A stretch of 64,000 nt of DNA from Lactobacillus laiwuensis (GTDB taxonomy: Bacteria > Bacillota > Bacilli > Lactobacillales > Lactobacillaceae). The DNA lies in NCBI RefSeq assembly GCF_019972835.1, contig NZ_BPPB01000004.1, forward strand, positions 62,001 through 126,000. Direction: 5' to 3'. Below, piece by piece: positions 7,698-16,643 of the stretch. A model generated the notes under the pieces. That model saw only the letters and a program-made list of their open reading frames with translations, did no database searches and was not told the origin of the DNA. Position 1 is the first letter of the stretch, and every line of letters starts with the position of its first letter. Made by a program: the position numbers and the translations under genes.

Positions 7698-10301
7698 TTA
7701 GCAAGTATTTTTTTCTACTTCCATTTGAATGTTGTTAGTCAAACGTTTATTCATTTCCAAAACAAAAACAGGAATTAAACTACCAACCAAAACGACAAGC
7801 CAGCCTTGAACTGGTAACAAAGCCAAGTGTAAAAACTGTCGCAAACGAGGTAGGAGTGTCAGCGATAAAACCAGTATCATGCTGAGTAGTAGTCCCCAAT
7901 TAAGCATTTTATTGGTTTTAAAAGTTTGCAGTGTGATTGGTTGAGAATCCTTAATAGCGTAAATATCAATCATTGATCCCAGTGCTAATACTAAAAAGAC
8001 CATGGTCATCCCAGCTTGTGGGTTATTAGTTGAAAGAATAAATCTGCCATAAGCATACGTGCTCAAAGTTAAAATCGTGAAAGTAATCGCGCGAATAATC
8101 ATTCTTTGCATTAATCCACGGCCAAGAATGCTTTCATCATTACCTATTGGATTTTGGTCCATTATGTTTGGTTCACCAGGCTCTTTACTGATGAAGAATC
8201 CAGGTATTCCATCTGCAAGTACATTAATAATTAATAATTGTTCTGCTAAAAGTGGTGCACCCCAACCTATAATTGTACTAATAACCATTAAGAAAATTTG
8301 CGCGAAATTGACACCAATTAAGAATTCAACAGCCTTAATAATATTTTGATAAACAGTTCTGCCTTCTGCCACAGCTTTAATAATCGTGGCAAAATTATCA
8401 TCCGTTAAAATCATGTCAGCAGCTTCTTTTGCCACTTCTGTACCTGTCATGCCCATCGCAATTCCAACATCCGCTGCTTTAAGAGCCGGTGCATCGTTCA
8501 CGCCATCGCCTGTCATTGCAACTGTTTTATCAAGATCTTGCCAAGCTTGAACTATTCTGATTTTGTCACTGGGAGAAACACGAGCAAAAACTCTTATATC
8601 TTGAATACAATCTTTCAATTCAGAATCTGTCATTTTTTGTAATTCTGACCCTGTAATTGCTTTTTGATCAGAATCTAAAATACCTATTTCTTCAGCTATT
8701 GCTTTGGCGGTTACAAGATGATCACCAGTAATCATTACAGTCTTGATGCCGGCCTGTTTTGCTTTAGTAACAGCTCTGGATACCTCAGGTCGAGGAGGAT
8801 CAATTAATCCGATCATACCAGCAAGTTTTAAATTGGAATTATTTACAGCCCAATCAGTTGGATCCGCATTAGAAGCTATTACCTTATACCCAACTGCTAA
8901 TACTCTTAACGCATTTTTAGCAAAATCATCATGAGCTTTTTGACCAGATTTAACTGGTTCTTTTTTATCTAAGTGCAGCCTGTCCCAAGCACCTTTAACG
9001 ATTACTAATTGACGTCCATCAGTTAAGCGATGAACCGTCGTCATCATTTTTTTATTAGAATCAAAGGGATCTTCTGCTATACGAGGTGCTTCATTTTCCA
9101 GCTCTTGCCGTGAGCTGCCCTGTTGGTGTAACCAGTTTACAATCGCAACTTCGGTAGCATCGCCAACAACTTCTTCCGAGCCATCTTTTTCCATAATTTT
9201 GGCATTGTTAGCTAAACCTAGCATTTTCAATAAATTTTGTCCGCCTTTAGGTAAATCGGCCGCTTTCTTAATACCCGTTTCAGGTGTCCAATATTTAGTA
9301 ATGGTCATTTTATTTTGAGTTAAAGTGCCAGTTTTGTCAGTAGCAATAACATCCACGTTACCGATAGTCTCCACAGCACCAATGTGTCTAATAATAGCAT
9401 TGCGCTCAGCCATTTTTTTGACACCACGAGATAAACTGATTGTCACAATAATCGGCAAGGTTTCGGGAACAGCTGCAACTGCTAAAGAAAGACCAATCAT
9501 CAAGCTGTCTGCTAAAGTCTTATTCTGCATTCCTAAGCTCAATGTGAAAATTACAAGTCCACCCAAGCCGGCAAAAACAGTCATCCATTTGGATAATTTA
9601 TCTAACTTGCCCTGTAAAGGTGTTTCTCTCTTTTCAGTTTTATTCAAAAGGTTGGCAATTTTACCAATCTCCGTTGCCATTCCAATAGCACTAACTTGAA
9701 CAAGTGCTCTACCACTGACAACTGCAGTACCAGAAAAGACGCGTTCATCGTCAGTTAAATTGCTTTTGAGACGATAATTTTTTTTGGAAACGGGCAAACT
9801 TTCACCAGTTAAAATTGCTTCATCAACTGCTAAATTAGTCTCGTCTAAAATAACACAATCTGCTGGAACTTGATCACCGGTATTTAAATAGATCAAATCA
9901 CCTGGCACTAATTCGGAAACAGCTATTGTAATATCTCGACCATCACGTCTACCTTTAGCTGTGGGCAAACTCATTGCCTTCAAAGCTGCCAGCGATTTTT
10001 CGGCTGAAGCTTCCTGATATAAGCCAATTACCACATTAATAACTAAAATCAAGCTGATTACAATTGTTTTAGTCCACCCACCATTTTGGAATAAAGCCAA
10101 ATATGTCGCTAATACTATCGCCAATAAAAGAACTAAGGACGAAATATCTTTTAAATGGTGCCATATTTTTCTATACAGTGGAATTGCTTTCTTTTCGAGC
10201 AACTCATTAGGACCAAATTTACTGCGCTTTCGTTCTACCTCAGCATCAGTTAAACCGGACTTGGGGGTTATTTTGAATAGTAGTTCTGATTTTTGGGACA
10301 T
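7698..10301 (-). CDS. P-type cation-transporting ATPase (type II, Ca/Mn class)
   Basis: An 867-residue ion pump. In order: N-terminal cation ATPase domain, helices M1-M2, actuator domain with TGES (about residues 165-168), M3-M4 with VPETLP (about 279-284, where Ca pumps have PEGLP), phosphorylation motif DKTGTLT (Asp near 322), nucleotide-binding domain, TGDGVNDAP hinge, and M5-M10 with NVLADG in M6. The M5 motif reads VNFAQ. These features place it with PMR1/YoaB-type Ca2+ or Mn2+ exporters more than with heavy-metal or potassium pumps; the exact ion is inference. Start ATG has GGAGGAG nine bases before it. The upstream leader has a terminator-like hairpin, hinting at attenuation. Confidence 0.9.
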   Translation of the reverse strand: MSQKSELLFKITPKSGLTDAEVERKRSKFGPNELLEKKAIPLYRKIWHHLKDISSLVLLLAIVLATYLALFQNGGWTKTIVISLILVINVVIGLYQEASAEKSLAALKAMSLPTAKGRRDGRDITIAVSELVPGDLIYLNTGDQVPADCVILDETNLAVDEAILTGESLPVSKKNYRLKSNLTDDERVFSGTAVVSGRALVQVSAIGMATEIGKIANLLNKTEKRETPLQGKLDKLSKWMTVFAGLGGLVIFTLSLGMQNKTLADSLMIGLSLAVAAVPETLPIIVTISLSRGVKKMAERNAIIRHIGAVETIGNVDVIATDKTGTLTQNKMTITKYWTPETGIKKAADLPKGGQNLLKMLGLANNAKIMEKDGSEEVVGDATEVAIVNWLHQQGSSRQELENEAPRIAEDPFDSNKKMMTTVHRLTDGRQLVIVKGAWDRLHLDKKEPVKSGQKAHDDFAKNALRVLAVGYKVIASNADPTDWAVNNSNLKLAGMIGLIDPPRPEVSRAVTKAKQAGIKTVMITGDHLVTAKAIAEEIGILDSDQKAITGSELQKMTDSELKDCIQDIRVFARVSPSDKIRIVQAWQDLDKTVAMTGDGVNDAPALKAADVGIAMGMTGTEVAKEAADMILTDDNFATIIKAVAEGRTVYQNIIKAVEFLIGVNFAQIFLMVISTIIGWGAPLLAEQLLIINVLADGIPGFFISKEPGEPNIMDQNPIGNDESILGRGLMQRMIIRAITFTILTLSTYAYGRFILSTNNPQAGMTMVFLVLALGSMIDIYAIKDSQPITLQTFKTNKMLNWGLLLSMILVLSLTLLPRLRQFLHLALLPVQGWLVVLVGSLIPVFVLEMNKRLTNNIQMEVEKNTC

Positions 10302-10590
10302 GCTATCTCCTCCATTATTCGATTAAATTTATAATTAAGCTGTTTAAATAGAAAAGCCATATTTATCGTAATTGAGCAATTTATAAAAAGCCAAACTTGA
10401 TTTATGCATTAAAGACAATAATTAGTTTATTTTAAAAAAAGCAGAAAGCCTCTGATACTTATCCGAAGTTTTCTGCTTACATGATTATTAAAAATTAGTT
10501 GTTAATTAACAACGTTTTTTAAAAAATTGTCTTTAGTTTAAAAATTTTATTTCTAAACTAAACATCCTCTTTCCCATAAAAGCTTAACAT
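10302..10590 (-). promoter_or_regulatory. Structured leader or small RNA upstream of the P-type ATPase
   Basis: On the minus strand, after a possible TATACT (about 10592-10597), three hairpins follow: TTTAGTTTA/TAAACTAAA, TTGTTAATTAACAA, and at 10437-10481 a long stem GCAGAAA...TTTCTGC followed by eight T. The last looks like an intrinsic terminator about 130 bases before the ATPase start codon. Either the RNA ends there as a small RNA or it is an attenuator controlling the pump. I could not match it to the yybP-ykoY or M-box riboswitch consensus. A 14-codon frame (MGKRMFSLEIKFLN) lies in the first hairpin but has no ribosome site. Confidence 0.45.
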
Positions 10591-10739
10591 TAGTATACAA
10601 GAACTGGCAATTTTTGGCTATTTTTATGCTTATAGTGTTTGCACTATATGTTTTAAATAACTTCTTTTCTTTTGCAAAGTGTTATTTAAAATTTAGATTT
10701 TGCCAAATATCTTTTAAATATGTTTAGCACTAATTTAAT

Positions 10740-10795
10740 TATATAAAAAGCCAAGAAATCTAGCTTAAAATAGCAGGATTTCTCGGCATTTTTTG
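10740..10795 (-). terminator. Terminator of the SemiSWEET operon
   Basis: On the minus strand GCCGAGAAATC pairs with GATTTCTTGGC (one G-T pair) across a loop of about 16 bases, followed by TTTTTA. It lies 25 bases after the stop codon of the 449-residue protein. Confidence 0.75.
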
Positions 10796-10816
10796 CTTAT
10801 ATGTTTTAAACCTTTT

Positions 10817-12166
10817 TTACTTTACTTCTGTTCTTACATCGGCTAAGGCTTCCAAACTATCTGCTATCTCACGCCAATTATTCTCGTAAGGTCCATACGC
10901 AGTATGAATCAAACTACCTACTGGTAGTGAGGGGCACTCATTTTCTGCATTAGTTCCCCAATTTTGCCAGCCTGATTGTGGTCTCTGAACAATTTGGAAA
11001 GCATTTGATGCATGTTCAGTTTGCCAAACCATGGCCTGACCGGTTTGAGTATTAATTTCAGCACTCTTAGTTGCGGGTCCAGCAAAAACAGTCTGATCGC
11101 TAACTTCACTAACATTAACAGGATCAGCACTAAATAACCACGGACGATCATTTAACTCAGCCAATACAAAGGCTTTCTGACGCACATCATGTAAATTAGT
11201 CTCTATCTCATCTTGAGACAATGCATTTTCCCAAACAGAGAATAAGCGCCAATACAGATCCCAATGTGCATTAGCCATATTGCCGGTAAGTTGTTTTCTA
11301 AAGTCTTCAAACCGATCACTCCGTTTTTGACCATCATGAACTAACTCTTGTACTTTATTTGCCAGTTGACCAGAATATGGATCTCCTTCTCGATACCATA
11401 CACCGTCATACGTGGCAAAGCGATCAAATACTAATTGTCCAATTCCACTTTCAAATTCATCACCTACAGTGATTTTGTCGACAATAGATCGTTGATTAAC
11501 TGTGGTTTGAAAATGATCTACATGGTAAACGCGCGAAAAGAAAGGAACATCATAATAAAAAGACCAGTCCAAAGCAAAACGCTTTCCGTGTAATTCTGGT
11601 TTTAAACCGTCAGGTATTCTGCCTGATAAACGATACTCTTTCATAACAGGACCATCTTCAACTGGTTCGATATCTACAATTATATGTTCAGCCGGATTGA
11701 TCAAACCATTATCAGGAGTGAAGAAGGGACCATAAAAGCCACCCATGGCATTATTTCCTGATGGCAACAAATCCCGTTTTTCATCCACGGCCATGAAATG
11801 TCGTAAGCCCCATTTAGATGAACCTTCACCTTGAGCAGTACCACGACAAAGTTCAAAATCAAACTTGCCAGTATTTAAATGTACATAAGCGTCATTTTCT
11901 TTAGCTGTAGGTATCTTTTTGATACCTTTAACTTTGTCCTCCTCAATTTCGTGATCAAAGGATAATTCTTCTTCAGGGCCAGAGAAATTGACAATAGCAA
12001 CAAAATTATGATCTGGATCATTATGTAACCTCTGTGCTACACAAGTCTTTCCAGAATTATTTTTAACAACCCAATAATTCCCTGTTATATCATCAGGGGC
12101 CGAAAACTTAACTGGAACAGGAATTTTAATCTTTTCTTGTGGATTAGTAATCTTAATTTTTACCAT
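10817..12166 (-). CDS. Unrecognised 449-residue protein, possibly carbohydrate-active
   Basis: I do not recognise a named family. The protein is soluble, has no signal peptide, and is rich in aromatic and acidic residues with alternating short strands, as in beta-sandwich or mutarotase-like folds. Stretches such as WGLRHFMAV, GNNAMGGFYGPFF, HIIVDIEPVEDGPVMKEYRL and FYYDVPFFSRVYHVDHF recall sugar-processing lyases and epimerases, but this is weak pattern matching. ATG 12166 follows GAGAGGT; the in-frame TTG at 12181 overlaps that site. It begins 27 bases after the SemiSWEET gene, forming a two-gene operon, which is the best hint that it acts on a sugar or sugar acid brought in or released by that transporter. 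Confidence 0.6.
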   Translation of the reverse strand: MVKIKITNPQEKIKIPVPVKFSAPDDITGNYWVVKNNSGKTCVAQRLHNDPDHNFVAIVNFSGPEEELSFDHEIEEDKVKGIKKIPTAKENDAYVHLNTGKFDFELCRGTAQGEGSSKWGLRHFMAVDEKRDLLPSGNNAMGGFYGPFFTPDNGLINPAEHIIVDIEPVEDGPVMKEYRLSGRIPDGLKPELHGKRFALDWSFYYDVPFFSRVYHVDHFQTTVNQRSIVDKITVGDEFESGIGQLVFDRFATYDGVWYREGDPYSGQLANKVQELVHDGQKRSDRFEDFRKQLTGNMANAHWDLYWRLFSVWENALSQDEIETNLHDVRQKAFVLAELNDRPWLFSADPVNVSEVSDQTVFAGPATKSAEINTQTGQAMVWQTEHASNAFQIVQRPQSGWQNWGTNAENECPSLPVGSLIHTAYGPYENNWREIADSLEALADVRTEVK

Positions 12167-12193
12167 TTTCTTACCTCTCAAACTTTAACAAAA

Positions 12194-12454
12194 CTATAGT
12201 GCAGTGAAAAATGTGATTAATCCAAAAACAACACCTGCAGCATTGCAAGCAGCTAAAGGAATATCACGATCTTTTTTAAACAAGGCATAAATTACCCATA
12301 AAAATGTATTAATTGCCGTTGCTAAGGGCTGAATTGGACTACCCTTAACGCCATGTAAATTGTTAATAATTTGCGGTATATAAGACACATACATTATGAT
12401 AGCCGTTATAGAAGCAATCCATCCAAGAACTGTCATTGCTTTTTCTAATTTCAT
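12194..12454 (-). CDS. SemiSWEET-family sugar transporter
   Basis: An 86-residue protein with a single triple-helix bundle: helices at about residues 8-26, 40-57 and 66-84. The family PQ motif is in YVSYIPQIINNL (helix 1), and NTFLWVIYALFKKD and NAAGVVFGLITF match helices 2 and 3. SemiSWEETs work as homodimers that equilibrate sugars such as sucrose or glucose across the membrane. AGGAGATG precedes the ATG. It is the first gene of an operon with the unrecognised 449-residue protein. Substrate cannot be read from the sequence. Confidence 0.9.
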   Translation of the reverse strand: MKLEKAMTVLGWIASITAIIMYVSYIPQIINNLHGVKGSPIQPLATAINTFLWVIYALFKKDRDIPLAACNAAGVVFGLITFFTAL

Positions 12455-12484
12455 AATTTCATCTCCTGCTGATCATCTTAGCAC

Positions 12485-12508
12485 CACGTAATCGCTTTCT
12501 CCAGTATA
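12485..12508 (-). promoter_or_regulatory. Possible promoter and cre-like site before the SemiSWEET operon
   Basis: TATACT (12503-12508 on the minus strand) could be a -10 element; no good -35 is seen. Just downstream AGAAAGCGATTACG (within 12485-12500) resembles a catabolite-responsive element, with two deviations from TGNAANCGNWNNCA. A cre over the start region would mean CcpA repression, a guess that fits a sugar transporter. Confidence 0.3.
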
Positions 12509-12623
12509 CATGTACATAGAGGCGACATATTTTTATATTTAATTATTAAAAAAAGCACAATCTGCCCGTTTTGTAAATCTTTGTGTAACTTGTATCATTT
12601 CCTATATGAAATATATAGATATA

Positions 12624-12646
12624 AAAAATAGCCCTGAAAGCTATTT
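12624..12646 (-). terminator. Small terminator after the regulator remnant
   Basis: On the minus strand AATAGC pairs with GCTATT across a seven-base loop, with a T run. It lies about 50 bases after the end of the decayed winged-helix gene. Confidence 0.5.
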
Positions 12647-12692
12647 GGCGTTTAGGACTCAATTTGCTTATAACAAACAATGGGTATAAATT

Positions 12693-12930
12693 TTATTTAA
12701 TAGTAATATTTCCTTCTGTTGAATCTGCCAGAAGAAAATTTTTCTTGGAATTATTTTTGATAAAGTTCATCAGGCTTTGTATCCTTTTACTTAATGCTTT
12801 ACCATCTGTTGTTAGCTAGTAACTCTAATTGCATGCATTTATAATTACTTTTAATCTGGTTTTACCTGAAACAGTAATTTGATAAACTATCTGGTACTTC
12901 CTTGAAAGAACTTAGCATAACATAAAATGA
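12693..12930 (-). pseudogene. Remnant of a winged-helix transcriptional regulator (HxlR/MarR-like)
   Basis: Reading the minus strand gives SY-stop-LTTDGKALSKRIQSLMNFI and then a stop, where LTTDGKAL resembles the wing motif of HxlR or MarR regulators. Upstream in the same frame VLSRKYQIVYQITVSGKTRL continues the similarity but is broken by several stops, and a frame shift near LTTDG would give IRVTSY before it. No start codon or ribosome site was found. A decayed regulator is the best reading; the exact family is uncertain. The rest of the 12455-13042 gap holds nothing else that I can identify. Confidence 0.35.
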
Positions 12931-13042
12931 TAAAAATCTATTCTTCTTTAATCTTTTGACTTCTTTAAAAGGTTTTTAAGAATAGAATTTTATTGTATAA
13001 TTTTTTAAAAAATAAACCCGTTAAAAAGAGTATATGTGAACT

Positions 13043-14116
13043 ATGCTAATAAAACCCAAGCAATTACATGTAGGTGATAAAGTAGCAATTGTTAGTTTAT
13101 CAGCTGGTACTCTAGGTGAGAGTTTTGCTTCCCATGAACTAAAACAAGGAATCAAGCACATGAAACAACTTGGCTTAAATCCTGTATTTATGCCACATGC
13201 CCTTTCAGGTAGTACTTATGTTAAAAGTCATCCAGCTGAACGTGCCGCTGATTTAAAAGCAGCATTTCTAGATCCAAAAATTAAAGGTATTTTTGCTGCT
13301 ATTGGCGGAGATGACACTTACAGAACTTTGCCCTATTTAATGGCAGATCAGGAATTTAAAAAAACTGTCTGTGATTATCCCAAGTTATTTAGTGGTTTCT
13401 CTGATACTACGAACAATCATCTAATGTTTTACAAAATGGGCTTGCAAACATTCTATGGACCGAGCTTTTTAACTGATTTTGCAGAACTGGCTAATGAACT
13501 TTTGCCTTATACAAAAAAGACTTTAATACATTACTTTGAAAATTTACCTGTTACTCTGATTCCTGCAAGTGAGAACTGGTATGAAGAAAGAACTGATTTC
13601 TCAATTAAACAAGTTGGTAAAGAAAGAATAAGCCACAAAGACACCGGTTATGAAGTTTTAGGTGGGCATGGAAAAGTTCAAGGTAGACTATGGGGTGGCT
13701 GCATCGATAGCCTTTATGATGACTTAACAACAAATCGATATCCAGACGAACCATCTGTTATTAACCAGTATCAGCTTATACTCACGCCAGAAGAAGCAAA
13801 AGATAAAATACTTTTTATATAAACATGTGAAGAAAAACCAGCTCCTGAACTTTATTGTCAAGAATTAGCTAAATTAGAAGAAGTTGGTATTTTGGGAAAT
13901 GTTCGCGCAATTTTAGTAGGCAAACCTCAAGATAAAAAGTACTTTGCAGAATATAAACAAATCTTGTTGAAAAAAACTGCTAAGTTCAATACACCAATTT
14001 TATATAATGTAAATATTGGCCACGCTTATCCAAGGACCGCTCTACCTTATGGCGCGCTCACACAAATTAACTTTGAAAAACCAGAGATAAAAATTATGGA
14101 ATCCTGGTTTGCCTAG
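13043..14116 (+). pseudogene. S66 family serine peptidase (LD-carboxypeptidase/MccF-like), interrupted by a stop at the catalytic Glu codon
   Basis: Members cut the L,D-bond of murein tetrapeptides or inactivate microcin C. Reading from ATG 13043, the Ser nucleophile is Ser120 in FSGFSDTTNNHL and AAIGGDDTYR precedes it. The frame runs to a TAA at 13820-13822 (codon 260) after DKILFI, then continues in the same frame with TCEEKPAPELYCQ through NIGHAYPR (His327) to a final stop at 14116. Active enzymes have LFIET here, so GAA for the catalytic Glu has become TAA. The 67-residue gap to the His fits MccF. The full frame is 357 codons. The ribosome site is poor. An expressed 259-residue fragment would lack Glu and His. 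Confidence 0.85.
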
Positions 14117-14204
14117 TCTGAAAAATTTTTAAAAAATATTTGCCTTTTTTTAATCATTGTGTATTATATATATATTACAGTAACACATGAAAGAAGGAGA
14201 ATCT

Positions 14205-14888
14205 ATGAGTTTACTTGAAACCCGTGAGGTAACCCGCACCTATGGCAAGGGAGCAACCAAATTTGAAGCCTTACGAGGAATTAATTTACAGATTAACAAA
14301 GGTGATTCTGTTGCTATCATTGGCAAAAGTGGTTCAGGCAAGTCTACCTTAATGCACATCTTGGCGCTCCTCGACCACCCTACTACTGGTAGCGTATGGC
14401 TAAATAATGAGCCCACAAGTAAAATTAAAAACAAAGCATTAAATAAATTGCGCAATCAAACCTTTGGCTTTGTTTTTCAACAATTTTTCTTAAATGCTCA
14501 AGATAGTGTTTTAGAAAACGTGATGCTTCCTTTAAAAATAGGTGGAATCACAGGAAAAGAACGCAGATCAAAGGCATTGGCAGCCCTCAAAGCAGTTGGC
14601 CTAGAAAGTAAAGTTAAAAATAAAGCAAGTGACTTGTCAGGGGGTCAAAAGCAGCGTGTTTGTATTGCGCGGGCCTTAGTCAATGATCCCCAAATCATTT
14701 TTGCAGATGAGCCGACAGGAAACTTGGATTCAGCTACTAGCGAAAATATTGAAAATATTTTATTTAAACTACATCAAGAAAAAAATATTACCTTAATAAT
14801 TGTTACTCACGATCCTGATTTAGCAAAAAAATGTGCGCGTCAGGTTCAGATTAAAGATGGTCAAATAGTGGGAGGAACACAGCAATGA
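14205..14888 (+). CDS. ABC transporter ATP-binding protein (MacB/LolD type)
   Basis: The 227-residue nucleotide-binding subunit pairs with the FtsX/MacB-like permease that follows. Walker A is GKSGSGKST, Q-loop in FVFQQFFLNAQDSVLENVMLP, signature LSGGQKQR, Walker B IIFADEPTGNLDS, and the switch His in VTHDPDLAKK. ATG 14205 is chosen because AGAAGGAGA lies directly before it; an in-frame ATG at 14187 would put that site inside the gene. Its stop overlaps the permease start by four bases (ATGA), so they are translationally coupled. These two-gene systems usually export or counter antimicrobial peptides or act on lipoproteins. Confidence 0.92.
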   Translation: MSLLETREVTRTYGKGATKFEALRGINLQINKGDSVAIIGKSGSGKSTLMHILALLDHPTTGSVWLNNEPTSKIKNKALNKLRNQTFGFVFQQFFLNAQDSVLENVMLPLKIGGITGKERRSKALAALKAVGLESKVKNKASDLSGGQKQRVCIARALVNDPQIIFADEPTGNLDSATSENIENILFKLHQEKNITLIIVTHDPDLAKKCARQVQIKDGQIVGGTQQ

Positions 14889-16150
14889 GATTCCATGATA
14901 TTCTAAATTCTGCGGCTACAAACTTATGGCACAATAAGGGGAGGACATTCCTAACCATTATAGCTGTTTTCATTGGCTCCTTAACTATTGCCTTTACTAT
15001 GGGTATTAATAATGGTGTTAATGATTATTTGAAAAAGCAGGTCGGCAATGTAGGTAAAACTGAGCAAATGTCTATTTTGCCTGGGAGTTCCAGTCAAGAT
15101 ACGAATGAACCTCAAAAATATAATACCAAGAAGAGCAGTCAAAACGCTGATGGTATGATGGACAAAAACGACGTTAAAAAAATCAAATCAGTTAAAGGCT
15201 TAAAAGATTTTAAAGCGTTAAAGGACTGTGATGTTGACTATGTCCAAGGGCCTAATAAAACTAAATATCTTATAATTGCGCAAATAACCGAAGGGATCAA
15301 CTACGACTTAAAAGTTGGTCACCAAGTTGCTACTAGCGGAAAAAAATCTCAGATTCTAATCACTAAACCAATGGTTAAATCTTATGGCTTCAAAAATGCA
15401 CAAGATGCTCTTGGTAAAAAAGTAACTTTAGTCACAAAATCACCCCTTACTAAGAAAAGAGCAAAAATATCTGCTACGGTTGTTGGAATAAGAAATGACA
15501 GTATAGTATCAAAAGGTTTTGCCATTTACAGTAATGGCTTAGGGCAAAAAATAATTGCCGCCAACCAAAAAGGACTTCCGCAAGCATTAAAAGATAAGTA
15601 TACCAGTGTTATGGCTACCCCTATTAACAAGAGTGCTAGCAGTATTAAAAAAATTGAAGATAATCTAACTAAAAAAGGATATTCCGGTATGACTCTTAAG
15701 GAAGCAGTCAATGAACTTTTCCTAACATTCAACGCAGTTACTGGGGTTTTAATTGTTTTTGGAGCTATCGCCTTGGTAGCTGCCAGCTTTGGAGTAGTCA
15801 ATACTCTGTACATGTCAGTGAGAGATCGTACAAAAGAAATTGGTCTTATGAAGGCATTAGGACTCAGCAAGGGTAAAGTATTTTCCATTTTCAGCTGTGA
15901 AGCAATCTTAATTGGTTTGCTTGGCTCTTCATTGGGATTACTATTAGCAATGGGTTTAGGCAATGCCTTAAACAATTTTGCTGCTAAATCATTCTTAAAA
16001 GGTCTAGATGGCTTTACTTTAATTCAATTCAACTGGTCTAGCAGCTTACTAATTATTGGTATCATTTGCCTAATTACCTTTTTAGCAGGAACATTACCTG
16101 CCAAACGAGCAGCAAAACTAGATCCAATCACTGCTTTAAGATATGAATAA
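14885..16150 (+). CDS. MacB/FtsX-type ABC transporter permease
   Basis: A 421-residue permease with the MacB topology: one helix at residues 20-42, a large extracytoplasmic domain (about 45-285), and three C-terminal helices (about 290-315, 335-365, 385-405). The N-terminus LWHNKGRTFLTIIAVFIGSLTIA and the FtsX-domain motifs RDRTKEIGLMKALG and CEAILIGLLGSSLG are typical, and the end PAKRAAKLDPITALRYE is the family C-terminus. It is co-translated with the ATPase. No two-component system is adjacent, so regulation is unknown. Confidence 0.92.
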   Translation: MRFHDILNSAATNLWHNKGRTFLTIIAVFIGSLTIAFTMGINNGVNDYLKKQVGNVGKTEQMSILPGSSSQDTNEPQKYNTKKSSQNADGMMDKNDVKKIKSVKGLKDFKALKDCDVDYVQGPNKTKYLIIAQITEGINYDLKVGHQVATSGKKSQILITKPMVKSYGFKNAQDALGKKVTLVTKSPLTKKRAKISATVVGIRNDSIVSKGFAIYSNGLGQKIIAANQKGLPQALKDKYTSVMATPINKSASSIKKIEDNLTKKGYSGMTLKEAVNELFLTFNAVTGVLIVFGAIALVAASFGVVNTLYMSVRDRTKEIGLMKALGLSKGKVFSIFSCEAILIGLLGSSLGLLLAMGLGNALNNFAAKSFLKGLDGFTLIQFNWSSSLLIIGIICLITFLAGTLPAKRAAKLDPITALRYE

Positions 16151-16162
16151 AAACCAAATAAT

Positions 16163-16191
16163 AAAAACGTCAGACTATATCTGGCGTTTTT
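16163..16191 (+). terminator. Terminator of the MacB-like operon
   Basis: AAAAACG and CGTTTTT flank an inner CAGA/TCTG stem, giving a hairpin with a T tail 12 bases after the stop codon. Confidence 0.8.
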
Positions 16192-16227
16192 CATTCTTCT
16201 TTTATTCAGGCAACTTAACATTTTCAC

Positions 16228-16584
16228 TTAATCAGCATCTATAATGCTGTTAATTTTAGGTGCTACTAGTTTTTCCATCACTTTCATATTCACCGGCTTA
16301 TAAGCAGTATCTATACACTCCTCCCAATACTCTAAGTGTTTTTGATCAATATAGCTTTCCGAATCTTCAACAGCACTGCCTCCTTCTCCTTGGATAGAAT
16401 ACCAATAAAAGTATGTGTAACCATCCGAACTTTCCTCTTTAAATACAGTCTCAATATACATTCTTTCTCCAGCCATTGTTGCCACAGTATCTTGATGATG
16501 TTTATTTAAAAAATCCATCCATTCCTGTGCTCTTAATTCTTTACCTTTTTTAATACGAAAACGTGTTAATTCAATTTTTGTCAT
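16228..16584 (-). CDS. Small conserved protein (DUF6176-like)
   Basis: A 118-residue soluble protein that I match, from memory, to DUF6176: it begins MTKIELTRFRIKKGKELRAQEW, contains MAGERMYIETVF and YWYSIQGEGG, and ends with LEYWEECIDTAYKPVNM. The family has a dimeric ferredoxin-like look and no known function. ATG 16584 is preceded by AAAGGTAGG. Monocistronic; no partner is evident. Confidence 0.6.
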   Translation of the reverse strand: MTKIELTRFRIKKGKELRAQEWMDFLNKHHQDTVATMAGERMYIETVFKEESSDGYTYFYWYSIQGEGGSAVEDSESYIDQKHLEYWEECIDTAYKPVNMKVMEKLVAPKINSIIDAD

Positions 16585-16643
16585 AATCCTACCTTTGATA
16601 ATTATTATAATAAATAATGCAATACACTAAGAATAAGTAAATA

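Noticed and set aside
10302-10816. yybP-ykoY or M-box riboswitch before the P-type ATPase
   Set aside because: The conserved GGGGAGUAG-type or M-box sequences were not found; only generic hairpins are present.
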